A DNA stretch of 40,617 bases from Acinetobacter brisouii (GTDB lineage: Bacteria; Pseudomonadota; Gammaproteobacteria; Pseudomonadales; Moraxellaceae): NCBI RefSeq assembly GCF_008993995.1, contig NZ_BKNN01000022.1:1-40617 (forward strand), in the 5' to 3' direction. Position numbers and translations under genes: made by a program. Numbering within the stretch: position 1 is the stretch's first letter; every line of letters starts with the position of its first letter. This document shows positions 8,523-17,238 of this stretch, in pieces. A model generated the notes under the pieces. The model had not been told where the DNA came from. It was given only the letters and a program-made list of their open reading frames with translations, and did not search any database.

Positions 8523-9698
8523 ATGAAAATTTTCTGGTTTATTCCCACTCATGGTGACAGTCGTTATTTAGGCACGAGCAAAGGCGCGCGTCAGGTGGAT
8601 CATGCCTATATGAAGCAGATTGCCGTTGCGGTCGACAACTTGGGCTATGAAGGGGTGCTTATTCCAACAGGACGTTCTTGTGAAGATCCGTGGATTACTG
8701 CGGCAAGCCTGATTGATGCCACGCAAAATCTGAAATTCTTGGTGGCGCTGCGCCCAGGGGTGACCACTCCAGCCTTGGCAGCACGTATGGCAGCAACTTT
8801 TGACCGCTTGTCCAATGGTCGTGTGCTGCTCAACTTGGTGACAGGGGGCGACGAGCAAGAGCTGAAAGGCGATGGCTTGTATGAAGACCATGCTACCCGT
8901 TATGAAACAGCCAATGAATACGTGAAAATCTGGCGTGAAGTTTTAACCCGTTCGCATACAGGTGAATCATTCAGTTTCCACGGTAAACACTTAAATGTCG
9001 ATGATGCCAAACTGCTTTATCCTCCTGTACAACAACCGTATCCACCGCTGTGGTTTGGGGGTTCTTCCGATGTAGCAATTGATTTGGCGGCAGAACAGGT
9101 CGATACCTACCTGACTTGGGGTGAGCCACCTGCTGCGGTCAAAGAAAAAATTGCCGTGGTTCGTGCCAAAGCCGAAGCCAAAGGACGCAGCTTAAATTAC
9201 GGTATCCGTCTGCATGTGATTGTGCGTGAAACCAATGAACAGGCATGGGCAGCGGCGAATGAACTGATTCAATATGTCAATGACAATACCATTGCAGCTG
9301 CACAGAAGAAATTCTCGCAAATGGATTCGGTGGGTCAGCAGCGTATGGCTGCTTTGCATGGTGGTCGCCGTGACAAACTGGAAGTATCGCCCAACTTATG
9401 GGCAGGCATTGGCTTGGTGCGTGGCGGTGCAGGGACAGCCTTGGTGGGTGATCCTGAAACGGTGGCGGCACGTATCCAAGAATATGCCGATTTGGGCATC
9501 AATACCTTTATTTTCTCGGGTTATCCACATTTGGAAGAATCGATTCGTTTTGCTGAATTGGTATTCCCATTATTGCCTTTAGAAACCCGTAAAAAACTGT
9601 CACAGCCCAATTTGACTGGACCTTTTGGCGAGATTATTGCCAACAACTATGTGCCTGATGAAGACAAAAAACGTCAGCGGGCAGAGGAGGCGGTATGA
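8523..9698 (+). CDS. ssuD: FMNH2-dependent alkanesulfonate monooxygenase
   Basis: A 391-residue cytoplasmic flavin-dependent monooxygenase of the bacterial luciferase-like family. With reduced FMN and oxygen it releases sulfite from alkanesulfonates, giving the cell sulfur. The N-terminus [18 protein letters not shown] and the blocks [17 protein letters not shown]-like ([14 protein letters not shown]) and GGSSDVA are typical of SsuD. Length agrees with E. coli SsuD. AAGGA lies 8 nt before ATG. The 3' end overlaps ssuC by 4 bp (ATGA). The flavin reductase SsuE that supplies FMNH2 is not in this operon. Confidence 0.95.
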   Translation: MKIFWFIPTHGDSRYLGTSKGARQVDHAYMKQIAVAVDNLGYEGVLIPTGRSCEDPWITAASLIDATQNLKFLVALRPGVTTPALAARMAATFDRLSNGRVLLNLVTGGDEQELKGDGLYEDHATRYETANEYVKIWREVLTRSHTGESFSFHGKHLNVDDAKLLYPPVQQPYPPLWFGGSSDVAIDLAAEQVDTYLTWGEPPAAVKEKIAVVRAKAEAKGRSLNYGIRLHVIVRETNEQAWAAANELIQYVNDNTIAAAQKKFSQMDSVGQQRMAALHGGRRDKLEVSPNLWAGIGLVRGGAGTALVGDPETVAARIQEYADLGINTFIFSGYPHLEESIRFAELVFPLLPLETRKKLSQPNLTGPFGEIIANNYVPDEDKKRQRAEEAV

Positions 9699-10474
9699 CC
9701 CAAGTGGTAAAACGGCTTGGGCAACGCACGTTGCCTTGGCTGGTGCCTGTGGCACTGGTGATTTTCTGGCAAGTCGCTTCGGTCACAGGATTATTGGAGA
9801 GTCGGATTTTACCTGCGCCATCGGCTGTGCTTAGCGCCTTTTGGTCGTTGTCTGTGAGTGGTGAGCTTTGGCATCACGTCAAGATCAGTGCAGGGCGTGC
9901 TTTGCTCGGTTTATTGGTCGGTGGTGGTTTGGGCTTGTTGCTTGGATTGCTCAATGGTTCATCGAAAATTGCCTCAACGCTCTTAGATACCACCTTGCAG
10001 ATGATTCGTAATATTCCTGCACTGGCGCTCATTCCTTTGGTGATTTTATGGTTCGGGATTGATGAATCGGCAAAACTATTCTTGGTAGCGATTGGCGTAT
10101 TTTTCCCGATTTATATCAATACTTATCATGGCATCCGCTCCGTCGATCCGCAGTTGATTGAAATGGGCAAAAGCTACGGTTTGACCCGTTGGCAGTTGTA
10201 TAAAGACATTATTTTACCCGGCGCGATGCCCTCGATTTTAGTCGGTTTACGCTTTGCACTGGGTTTGGTCTGGGTCTTATTAATCGTTGCGGAAACCATT
10301 TCTGCACAGGCAGGCATCGGGTATATGACCATGAATGCCCGTGAATTTTTGCAAACCGATGTGGTTTTGGTCGGGATTCTACTCTACGCCTTACTGGGTA
10401 AACTGGCGGATGTTTTTGCCCAATATCTAGAACGTTATTTACTACGCTGGCATGCGGGTTATCAACACGATTGA
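9695..10474 (+). CDS. ssuC: aliphatic sulfonate ABC transporter permease
   Basis: A 259-residue inner-membrane permease of the BPD_transp_1 type. It shows about six hydrophobic segments and the EAA-type coupling loop [27 protein letters not shown] in its C-terminal half. It begins inside ssuD (ATGA overlap) and ends 10 bp before the ssuB start. Basic residues at the N-terminus (VKRLGQR) agree with a cytoplasmic start. It would form the membrane channel for sulfonates delivered by the two lipoproteins. Confidence 0.94.
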   Translation: MTQVVKRLGQRTLPWLVPVALVIFWQVASVTGLLESRILPAPSAVLSAFWSLSVSGELWHHVKISAGRALLGLLVGGGLGLLLGLLNGSSKIASTLLDTTLQMIRNIPALALIPLVILWFGIDESAKLFLVAIGVFFPIYINTYHGIRSVDPQLIEMGKSYGLTRWQLYKDIILPGAMPSILVGLRFALGLVWVLLIVAETISAQAGIGYMTMNAREFLQTDVVLVGILLYALLGKLADVFAQYLERYLLRWHAGYQHD

Positions 10475-10484
10475 GGAGAGCATC

Positions 10485-11273
10485 ATGACGGATTTAAGTG
10501 TTGCAGATTATGCAGATGAGTTGGTCACTGCACCCAAGTCAAAGCTTGCACCGACGACAGGTGCCGAGATTCATATTCAACAACTCAACAAATACTATGG
10601 CAGCGTCACGGTACTGGAAAATCTCAATCTGGAGATTCAGGCAGGGGAGTTTCTGGCGATTGTGGGGCGTAGTGGCTGTGGTAAAAGTACCTTGCTGCGT
10701 TTAGTCGCAGGGCTAGAACAGACCAGTCAGGGCAAAATCAGTTTTACTGCGCCTGCACAGACGGCGGCGATTCAGCCCGATGATATTCGGGTGATGTTCC
10801 AAGACCCGCGTTTACTGCCGTGGAAAAGCATTGAGGACAATGTCAAACTCGGTTTGCCGAAACAACAGTCTGAGCAGGCGATTGCTTTACTGGAAAAAGT
10901 TGGACTCAAAGAAAAAGCCAAACTGTGGCCCAGTCAACTTTCGGGTGGGCAACGTCAGCGTTCAGCATTGGCGCGGGCACTGGCACATCGTCCACGAATT
11001 TTATTGCTCGATGAGCCGCTTGGCGCACTGGATGCCTTGACGCGATTAGACATGCAGAATCTGATCGAAAAATTATGGCGTGAACAAGGCTTTACTGCCA
11101 TTTTAGTCACCCATGATGTCAGTGAAGCGGTGCAACTGGCAGATCGTATTATCTTGCTCGACAAAGGACATATTGCTCAACAATTTCATGTTCATCTGCC
11201 CCGACCACGTCAAAAAGGTGTGCGTTTTGCAGAGCTTGAACAACAGGTACTACAAGCAGTTTTAGCCACCTAA
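10485..11273 (+). CDS. ssuB: aliphatic sulfonate ABC transporter ATPase
   Basis: A 262-residue ABC ATPase. Walker A is GRSGCGKST (about residues 61-69), the signature is LSGGQRQ, Walker B is [12 protein letters not shown] and the switch histidine lies in LVTHD. I chose ATG 10485 because GAGGAG lies at about 10474-10479; an ATG at 10452 lies inside ssuC and lacks a site. It is the last gene of the sulfonate operon, closed by an intrinsic terminator at 11332. Confidence 0.94.
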   Translation: MTDLSVADYADELVTAPKSKLAPTTGAEIHIQQLNKYYGSVTVLENLNLEIQAGEFLAIVGRSGCGKSTLLRLVAGLEQTSQGKISFTAPAQTAAIQPDDIRVMFQDPRLLPWKSIEDNVKLGLPKQQSEQAIALLEKVGLKEKAKLWPSQLSGGQRQRSALARALAHRPRILLLDEPLGALDALTRLDMQNLIEKLWREQGFTAILVTHDVSEAVQLADRIILLDKGHIAQQFHVHLPRPRQKGVRFAELEQQVLQAVLAT

Positions 11274-11331
11274 ATTCAAAATTGATGTGTTGGTTTGGGA
11301 TGATGAAACATGTCTAGAGCAGACAGCCAGC

Positions 11332-11356
11332 AAGGCGGGAGATTTCCTGCCTTTTT
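11332..11356 (+). terminator. intrinsic terminator of the ssu operon
   Basis: AAGGCGGGA-GATT-TCCTGCCTT forms a 9-bp stem with one G-U pair and a 4-nt loop, running into a T-run. It lies 58 bp after ssuB. Confidence 0.8.
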
Positions 11357-11396
11357 CTATTTTGAGTGTTTATCGTTATGAAAGCGTTGCATTGAT

Positions 11397-11424
11397 TTGT
11401 CTCAGTTAAATCTAGCTGTAGTAT
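11397..11424 (+). promoter_or_regulatory. candidate promoter of the polyphosphate:AMP phosphotransferase gene
   Basis: TTGTCT (11397-11402) and TAGTAT (11419-11424) are 16 bp apart, about 40 bp upstream of the start codon and downstream of the ssu terminator. The match is moderate and rests on spacing alone. Confidence 0.3.
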
Positions 11425-11466
11425 CATGCTAGAGATAAAAACAGCATAAACCACAGGTCGCCGAGC

Positions 11467-12885
11467 ATGAATCAGAGCGTAGAACCAGAAAAAATTAAAC
11501 ACGATCATCAACTTTCTTTTGATCTTATTGAAGCCCAATACCGCCTGCGCAATAGCCGTGGTTCAGACCACAGTAAAAGTGTCCTGATTATTGTCAGTGG
11601 GATTGAACTTGCGGGGAAAGGCGAAGCTGTCAAACAACTGCGTGAATGGGTCGACCCGCGTTATTTATATGTTAATGCACAGCCACCACAGCTTTTAGGC
11701 AATCAGCAACCCTTTTGGCAGCCCTATGCACAGGTGATCCCTGCCGAGGGTCAGGTGGTGGTGCTGTTTAGTAACTGGTATAACGACCTGCTGAATACTG
11801 CGATGCATGTGTCCAAACCTTTAGATGACACTATGTTCGATGCCTATATTCACCAAATGCGCAAATTTGAGCAAGACTTGAAAAATAATCAGGTCGATGT
11901 GATTAAGTTCTGGTTTGACTTGTCGTGGAAATCTCTACAGAAGCGCCTCGACAATATGAATCCATCTCAGGAAAAATGGCATAAATTACATGGTCTGGAC
12001 TGGCGCAATAAAAAACAATACGACAACTTACAACGCTTACGTCAGCGCTATAGCAATGACTGGATTGTGTTGGATTGTGAAAATAAGCATCAGCGTAACC
12101 GAGAGTTTGCACAGCATTTATTGCTCGCATTTAAAGACTTACCCAAACATACAGGGCGGGTCGCTGATCAATGGACACAAGCACCGATACCGCAAAACTT
12201 ACTGAATATTTCACATCCAGAAATCAGCAAAAAACATTACAAAGCTGAGCTGAAAAAAATTACCCGAAAAGTCACAGATTATTTACAAAATAATCCACGT
12301 AAAATTGTCATCGTATTTGAAGGGATGGATGCCGCAGGTAAAGGTGGAGCAATTCGGCGAATTGTTAAAAAACTTGATCCACGTGAATATGAGATCAATT
12401 GTATTGCAGCACCTGAACGTTATGAACTCCGCCATCCGTATCTATGGCGGTTTTGGACGAAACTCGGCAGTGCTAGCCAAATCAGGATTTTTGACCGTTC
12501 TTGGTATGGTCGGGTATTGGTCGAGCGTATTGAAAATTTGGCACAAGATTTTGAGTGGCAACGCGCTTATGAAGAAATTAACCGTTTTGAAAAAGACCTT
12601 GCCGATACTGAAACCATCGTGATCAAATTTTGGTTGGCAATCAGTCAAGATGAGCAGGCAGAGCGTTTTAAAATTCGCGAACAGACACCGCACAAGCGTT
12701 TTAAAATTACCAGTGAAGATTGGCGCAATCGGGAAAAATGGGACGATTATCTGAGTGCTGCTTCGGATATGTTTTATCTGACCAATACGGCTTATGCGCC
12801 GTGGCATATTATTTCGACTGACAGTAAACGACAGGCACGCCTTGAAATTATGCGTGCCTTGTTAAAACAGCTTAAAACAGGCTAG
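11467..12885 (+). CDS. pap: polyphosphate:AMP phosphotransferase (two-domain PPK2 family)
   Basis: A 472-residue cytoplasmic enzyme that transfers phosphate from polyphosphate to AMP, giving ADP. It consists of two fused PPK2 domains. The N-terminal one has a variant P-loop GIELAGKGEA (45-54), the C-terminal one the canonical GMDAAGKGGA (286-295) followed by FDRSWYGRVLVERI. The better-conserved C-terminal domain is probably the catalytic one. This class II architecture is known from Acinetobacter johnsonii and Pseudomonas aeruginosa PAP, and the length agrees. It has its own transcription unit, convergent with the next gene with only 15 bp between the stop codons. Confidence 0.93.
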   Translation: MNQSVEPEKIKHDHQLSFDLIEAQYRLRNSRGSDHSKSVLIIVSGIELAGKGEAVKQLREWVDPRYLYVNAQPPQLLGNQQPFWQPYAQVIPAEGQVVVLFSNWYNDLLNTAMHVSKPLDDTMFDAYIHQMRKFEQDLKNNQVDVIKFWFDLSWKSLQKRLDNMNPSQEKWHKLHGLDWRNKKQYDNLQRLRQRYSNDWIVLDCENKHQRNREFAQHLLLAFKDLPKHTGRVADQWTQAPIPQNLLNISHPEISKKHYKAELKKITRKVTDYLQNNPRKIVIVFEGMDAAGKGGAIRRIVKKLDPREYEINCIAAPERYELRHPYLWRFWTKLGSASQIRIFDRSWYGRVLVERIENLAQDFEWQRAYEEINRFEKDLADTETIVIKFWLAISQDEQAERFKIREQTPHKRFKITSEDWRNREKWDDYLSAASDMFYLTNTAYAPWHIISTDSKRQARLEIMRALLKQLKTG

Positions 12886-12900
12886 CTCATTTATGCTGTC

Positions 12901-13407
12901 TTAGGAAACAACTTGAGCTTTTTGCTTAAGTTGAATCCGTTTTGCAATCTGATAACAGTCTTCAACATGGGCTGCGGCAATTTTTTTAAATACCAAATAG
13001 CCCAGACTTGCCGCAATAATCTGTCCTCCTAAAGGAATAAATTTGGACACCTGTTTGGTGAGCATTTTTCCGACAAAGCCGTTGAAAGATTTTTTAACTC
13101 CAGTGCGTGCCACCATTAACCCTGAAAACTGTACGCCGCGTTTACGCAGTTCCTGCCAGTGAATTTCACGGGTTTTCGGGTCATAAACGCTGATGTGCTC
13201 GCGATCGAGTCCAAACTGTTCATTAATTTCAGGAATCAGTTTCGATAAAATTCCGACATCGACCACCACATCTAAAAATGGCACGGGAATCACAGCTGCA
13301 CCTGCTGACAAATAGGCGCGTTTTTTGACCATGTCTAAGCAATCACGGCGTACTTGGTCTAAATTGAGATTGGGATCAATTGATTCGGGAATATGCTCAA
13401 TTTTCAT
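12901..13407 (-). CDS. uncharacterised small protein with hydrophobic segments (EcsC/DUF697-like)
   Basis: A 168-residue protein on the minus strand. ATG 13407 is preferred because AAAGGTAA precedes it; an ATG at 13464 would add 19 poorly conserved-looking residues. The sequence has an AGAAVIPVPFLDVVVDVGIL segment (about residues 35-54), reminiscent of the PVP-D motif of EcsC/DUF697 membrane-associated proteins, a second glycine-rich stretch FIPLGGQIIAASLGYLVF and a basic, glutamine-rich tail. The two hydrophobic parts could insert in or lie on the membrane. I do not recognise a defined function. It diverges from recC and converges with pap, so it forms its own unit. Confidence 0.7.
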   Translation of the reverse strand: MKIEHIPESIDPNLNLDQVRRDCLDMVKKRAYLSAGAAVIPVPFLDVVVDVGILSKLIPEINEQFGLDREHISVYDPKTREIHWQELRKRGVQFSGLMVARTGVKKSFNGFVGKMLTKQVSKFIPLGGQIIAASLGYLVFKKIAAAHVEDCYQIAKRIQLKQKAQVVS

Positions 13408-13528
13408 AAAGTTGTTACCTTTAGCGGTGTTATTTTTTACTTGCAATTCAGATAGTGAGATCACAACATATTGTTTTTAAAAATGACATAATTGATCTGG
13501 AAGAAATAGTCTAATCTATGTGTCAATT

Positions 13529-13557
13529 TGTTTAGATTGCATACATTCTACAAAATA
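13529..13557 (+). promoter_or_regulatory. candidate recC promoter
   Basis: TTGTTT (13529-13534) and CAAAAT (13552-13557) with 17-bp spacing lie about 20 bp upstream of the recC start, in the short divergent intergenic region. The hexamers are weak matches. Confidence 0.3.
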
Positions 13558-13575
13558 CAGCGAGAAAAGTGATTT

Positions 13576-16500
13576 ATGGGGATTCATGTTTGTCAAAGCC
13601 AGCGTTTAGAACTGTTGTTGCAAACCCTGTTAGCCCAGATCAGTCAGGCAGAATGCCATCCCTTGCAGGTGCTGAAACAGCAGCATTTTGTCGTGCCGAG
13701 TAAAGCCATTGAGCAGTGGCTAGAGCAGCAAATTTCGCAGCATCAGGGGATTAGTGCCAATCAGCTTTATCATCAGCGCATACAGACGTTTCAATGGTAT
13801 GCCTATCAACAAGTCTTGGACAATAAAGACCAAGTCCGCCAAGCCAACATTCCACGACTGGTGATGCAGTGGCGCATTTATGAAGCCCTGAAACCCTATA
13901 TAGAACCTGAACAGCTCAGTGTGTCGGCCGAGCATCCGCTGTATAGCATCGTGCAGCGCATTTATGACAGTGCCGCACATTTAAGCCAAGCTCTACAGCA
14001 GCAACTGAAAAAACAAAACATGCTGTACTGGGTGGCAGAGCAGGTGTCACGGGTCTTTAGTCACTACATGATTTATCGGGGACAATGTCAGCACCATTGG
14101 CATGAGCCGTGTAGTTGTCCACAAAACTGGCTAAAAGCGTGGGGCAATAACCGTGAACTGAACATTGAGCAACTCTTTCAAGCCGATGAACATGGCATTG
14201 CACTCTATCAACTGGAGCAGGTACAGCAACTTGAAGCATGGCAGCGCTGGTTATGGCAGGAAGTCTTTCATGCCGACTTTGTGCAGATGCAGCAAATTGA
14301 CCGGGATTTCTGGGCAATTTTAGATGACCCAGAACGCCGTAAAGCAGCACTGAAACGCTTGCCGCAACAATTGCTGATTTTTACCGTACTGGATTTGCCA
14401 CCGACTCAACTGCAATTTTTACGTCGCTTGGGGCAGTACTTAGATGTGGTGATTTTGCACTACAATCCGTCGCAGGAATACTGGGCGGACAGTGTCGATC
14501 CCAACTGGAAAAAACGCTATGACCTTGGGGTCAAGCAGCGCTTTTTGCAAAAGCATCCCCAAGCATCCGATGCCGATCTGCAACGTTTCTTTGATGAATT
14601 TACGCTTAATTTTAATGCCGAAGCGCGTGAATCTCGTCACCCATTACTCACTCGTTTTGGCAAGCAGGCGCGTGACCATTTCTCGTTGTTATCGCATTTG
14701 TCCTCGGGGGGAGAAGGGCAATGGGTCGATCTGTTCGATGAAGAATATTCCTACACATTATTGGGCAAAATCCAGTCCGATGTTTTGTATCTGATGGAAC
14801 CTGAAAAGCATCAGTTTGAACTTGCCTCTGATGATCAGTCGATTCAGGTACATGTCTGTCATTCGGCACTACGTCAGCTCGAAGTGTTAAAAGATCAGTT
14901 GTTGCACTGGCTGGCAGAGGGTACAGCACAACAGCCACGCCGACTGGATGATATCCTGATTTTAACCCCGAATATCAAGGCGCTCGAACCGCATATTCGC
15001 AGCGTTTTTGCACCGCCACCCCGTTTGCAAAACGTACAGCAAGCACCGTATTTGCCTGTCAAAATTGGCGGTGTGGCTCAGCTCGATATGACTCAGGCAT
15101 GGCAGGCAGTGTATGGGCGGATTCAGTTGCCGCATGGACGTTTCCAGTTTGAGCAGTTCGCTGACTGGCTGAGTTTACCTGCCACCCAGCAGCGTTATGC
15201 CTTGGACATTACTCAGACGCAGCGTGCCTTACAGTTATTGACCCAAGCGGGTTTTAAGCGCGGTTTAGATGAAGCCCATCTGGCGCGTCAGCTCAGCCCC
15301 GATGATCAGGATTACCGTTTTAGTTTTAAATTTGCCCTCGACCGTTTGGCACTTGGGATTGCTATTCCTGAACATGTACTGTTTGAAGGCACGTTGAGCT
15401 ATGCAGAGGTATTGCCAAGCGATTTTGAACTGATTGCCAGTTTGATCGAGATTTATGAAGATCTGGCGCTGCGTCGGGACTGGCTGATTTTGCATGAACT
15501 CGGGCAAAATCATACCGTTGAGCACTGGCTGTATCAAATTCAGCAAGATATTCACGAGTTTCAGCAGGCAGGCGTGACTGCGCTCGGGGCAGCCTATGAA
15601 ATGGTGCGTAAACAGATTCGTATGCTGACCCTGTCAGTGCATTATCAAAAACAGCAGCATTCGCCACAGGTCGCCTTGCAGAATTTTAGTCTGCCGCTTG
15701 GGGTGATTTTGCAGGAAATTCAGCAGCAGCTCGACAGTCAGTTGGATCAGGCTGAACCGAGCGGGCAGATTACTTTTAGTCAGATTGGACAGATTCGCCC
15801 GTTGCCGTATCGCTTGGTGGTGATGCTGAATTTGGACAGCGGACAGTTTCCAAGCCGACAGACCCATACCCCATTTGATCTGATGCAAAGTCTACGTCCA
15901 CAACTGGGGGATCGTTCCCGTCTGGAAGATGATCAGGGTGCATTTTTAGATGCACTGCTCCTCGCCAAAGAGCAGCTTTGGTTATTTTACAATGGCTTTG
16001 ATGTCAATGATGGTGAGGTGCGTCAGCCATCCAGTGTATTGCAAGAACTGCTGGATCATATTGCCTTTATTGTCGCGTCAGAACAGCCTGATGCTCACAT
16101 TGCGCCGACTGTGGAATATGCAGGTCTGGATATTCCACAACATCTGCAAAGTCTGTATCAGGTGCATCCACTTCAACCTTTTGACCTACAAGGTTTTACG
16201 CCTGAGCATTTGCGTTATCGGGATCAGTGGTTTACGGTAGCACAGCAAATTCAACATGCGACAGGGCAGCGTCAGCCGTGGAACAATCAAACTTTTGAAA
16301 TATCTGACAGTGATGTGATCATGCTGAATAGCCAGCAGTGGCTGAATGACATGACTTTTCCTGCACAGTTGTATCTAAAAACGCTCGGCGTGGAAAATCT
16401 GCACATGCAGGATTTGCCTGATGAAGTCGAACCCTTGCTGCTTGATGGTTTGGGGCGCTATAGCCTACGCGAATTTTTGCAGCAGCAAGACACGGCAAGT

Positions 16501-17238
16501 ACCGAATTGCTACAAGACCGTTTGCCTGTCGGCAAAACGCAGCACAGTGCGTGGCAACTCAGTCAGTTGGAACATCAGCAACTTCTAAGTCAGTTACAAC
16601 AATATGCGCCTGCACCGAGTGCCACCACAGGGCAAACGTTGCATTTACGGAATAACCTGCACATGCGTATCGTGATTCCCAAACAGCCTGAACAAGATTG
16701 GGTCAGCCTGAACCCATCGAGTGCCCGTGCCGAGCGCCGTGCTAAAACATGGCTCGAATATTTACTGTGGCTCAGCTACTTAAATTTAGGTGAACAGGGC
16801 ACAGCCTTGAAACGGATTGTGGTGTTTAGTGATCGTACCCTGATTTGTCAGGGACTCAGTTCGGCACAGGCACAAACTTATCTGCAAGAATGGCTCAAGG
16901 CATGGGACTACGGGCAAACTTCGCCGTTGGTGTTACCTGCGGCATTGCTGCTCAAACCGTTGGAAAGTGGCAAAGAGCTTGAATGGCAAGCCGATGAACA
17001 AGGCAAGATGCAGATGATTGAACCTGAAAAAAATCTATTCAAACAATGGCAAGGCAGCAATAACTACAATAGCCTCTTTTCAATCACAGAAGATCGTTCA
17101 ACCCAGTATCACGATGACTGGCAGTTTATTTTGCAGGAGCAAGATGCCGACCTGTTATTACAAGATGCCTGTCAGCGCTTTGCCTATGCCTTATATGCGC
17201 CGATTTACCAGTACCAGCAAGCGGTGGAGCATGCCTAA
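13576..17238 (+). CDS. recC: exodeoxyribonuclease V gamma subunit RecC
   Basis: A 1220-residue RecC protein, the subunit of the RecBCD helicase-nuclease that holds the other two and recognises Chi. The N-terminus GIHVCQSQRLELL and the block HFVVPSKAIEQWLEQQI are typical, followed by QNWLKAWGNNREL, LFIFTVLDLPPTQLQFL-like sequence and FPSRQTHTPFDLMQS in the second half. It lacks Walker motifs, as expected for the inactive SF1-like fold of RecC. Length is slightly above E. coli RecC (about 1120). No clear Shine-Dalgarno precedes ATG 13576. The stop codon overlaps the recB start by one base (TAATG), implying translational coupling. Confidence 0.95.
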   Translation: MGIHVCQSQRLELLLQTLLAQISQAECHPLQVLKQQHFVVPSKAIEQWLEQQISQHQGISANQLYHQRIQTFQWYAYQQVLDNKDQVRQANIPRLVMQWRIYEALKPYIEPEQLSVSAEHPLYSIVQRIYDSAAHLSQALQQQLKKQNMLYWVAEQVSRVFSHYMIYRGQCQHHWHEPCSCPQNWLKAWGNNRELNIEQLFQADEHGIALYQLEQVQQLEAWQRWLWQEVFHADFVQMQQIDRDFWAILDDPERRKAALKRLPQQLLIFTVLDLPPTQLQFLRRLGQYLDVVILHYNPSQEYWADSVDPNWKKRYDLGVKQRFLQKHPQASDADLQRFFDEFTLNFNAEARESRHPLLTRFGKQARDHFSLLSHLSSGGEGQWVDLFDEEYSYTLLGKIQSDVLYLMEPEKHQFELASDDQSIQVHVCHSALRQLEVLKDQLLHWLAEGTAQQPRRLDDILILTPNIKALEPHIRSVFAPPPRLQNVQQAPYLPVKIGGVAQLDMTQAWQAVYGRIQLPHGRFQFEQFADWLSLPATQQRYALDITQTQRALQLLTQAGFKRGLDEAHLARQLSPDDQDYRFSFKFALDRLALGIAIPEHVLFEGTLSYAEVLPSDFELIASLIEIYEDLALRRDWLILHELGQNHTVEHWLYQIQQDIHEFQQAGVTALGAAYEMVRKQIRMLTLSVHYQKQQHSPQVALQNFSLPLGVILQEIQQQLDSQLDQAEPSGQITFSQIGQIRPLPYRLVVMLNLDSGQFPSRQTHTPFDLMQSLRPQLGDRSRLEDDQGAFLDALLLAKEQLWLFYNGFDVNDGEVRQPSSVLQELLDHIAFIVASEQPDAHIAPTVEYAGLDIPQHLQSLYQVHPLQPFDLQGFTPEHLRYRDQWFTVAQQIQHATGQRQPWNNQTFEISDSDVIMLNSQQWLNDMTFPAQLYLKTLGVENLHMQDLPDEVEPLLLDGLGRYSLREFLQQQDTASTELLQDRLPVGKTQHSAWQLSQLEHQQLLSQLQQYAPAPSATTGQTLHLRNNLHMRIVIPKQPEQDWVSLNPSSARAERRAKTWLEYLLWLSYLNLGEQGTALKRIVVFSDRTLICQGLSSAQAQTYLQEWLKAWDYGQTSPLVLPAALLLKPLESGKELEWQADEQGKMQMIEPEKNLFKQWQGSNNYNSLFSITEDRSTQYHDDWQFILQEQDADLLLQDACQRFAYALYAPIYQYQQAVEHA

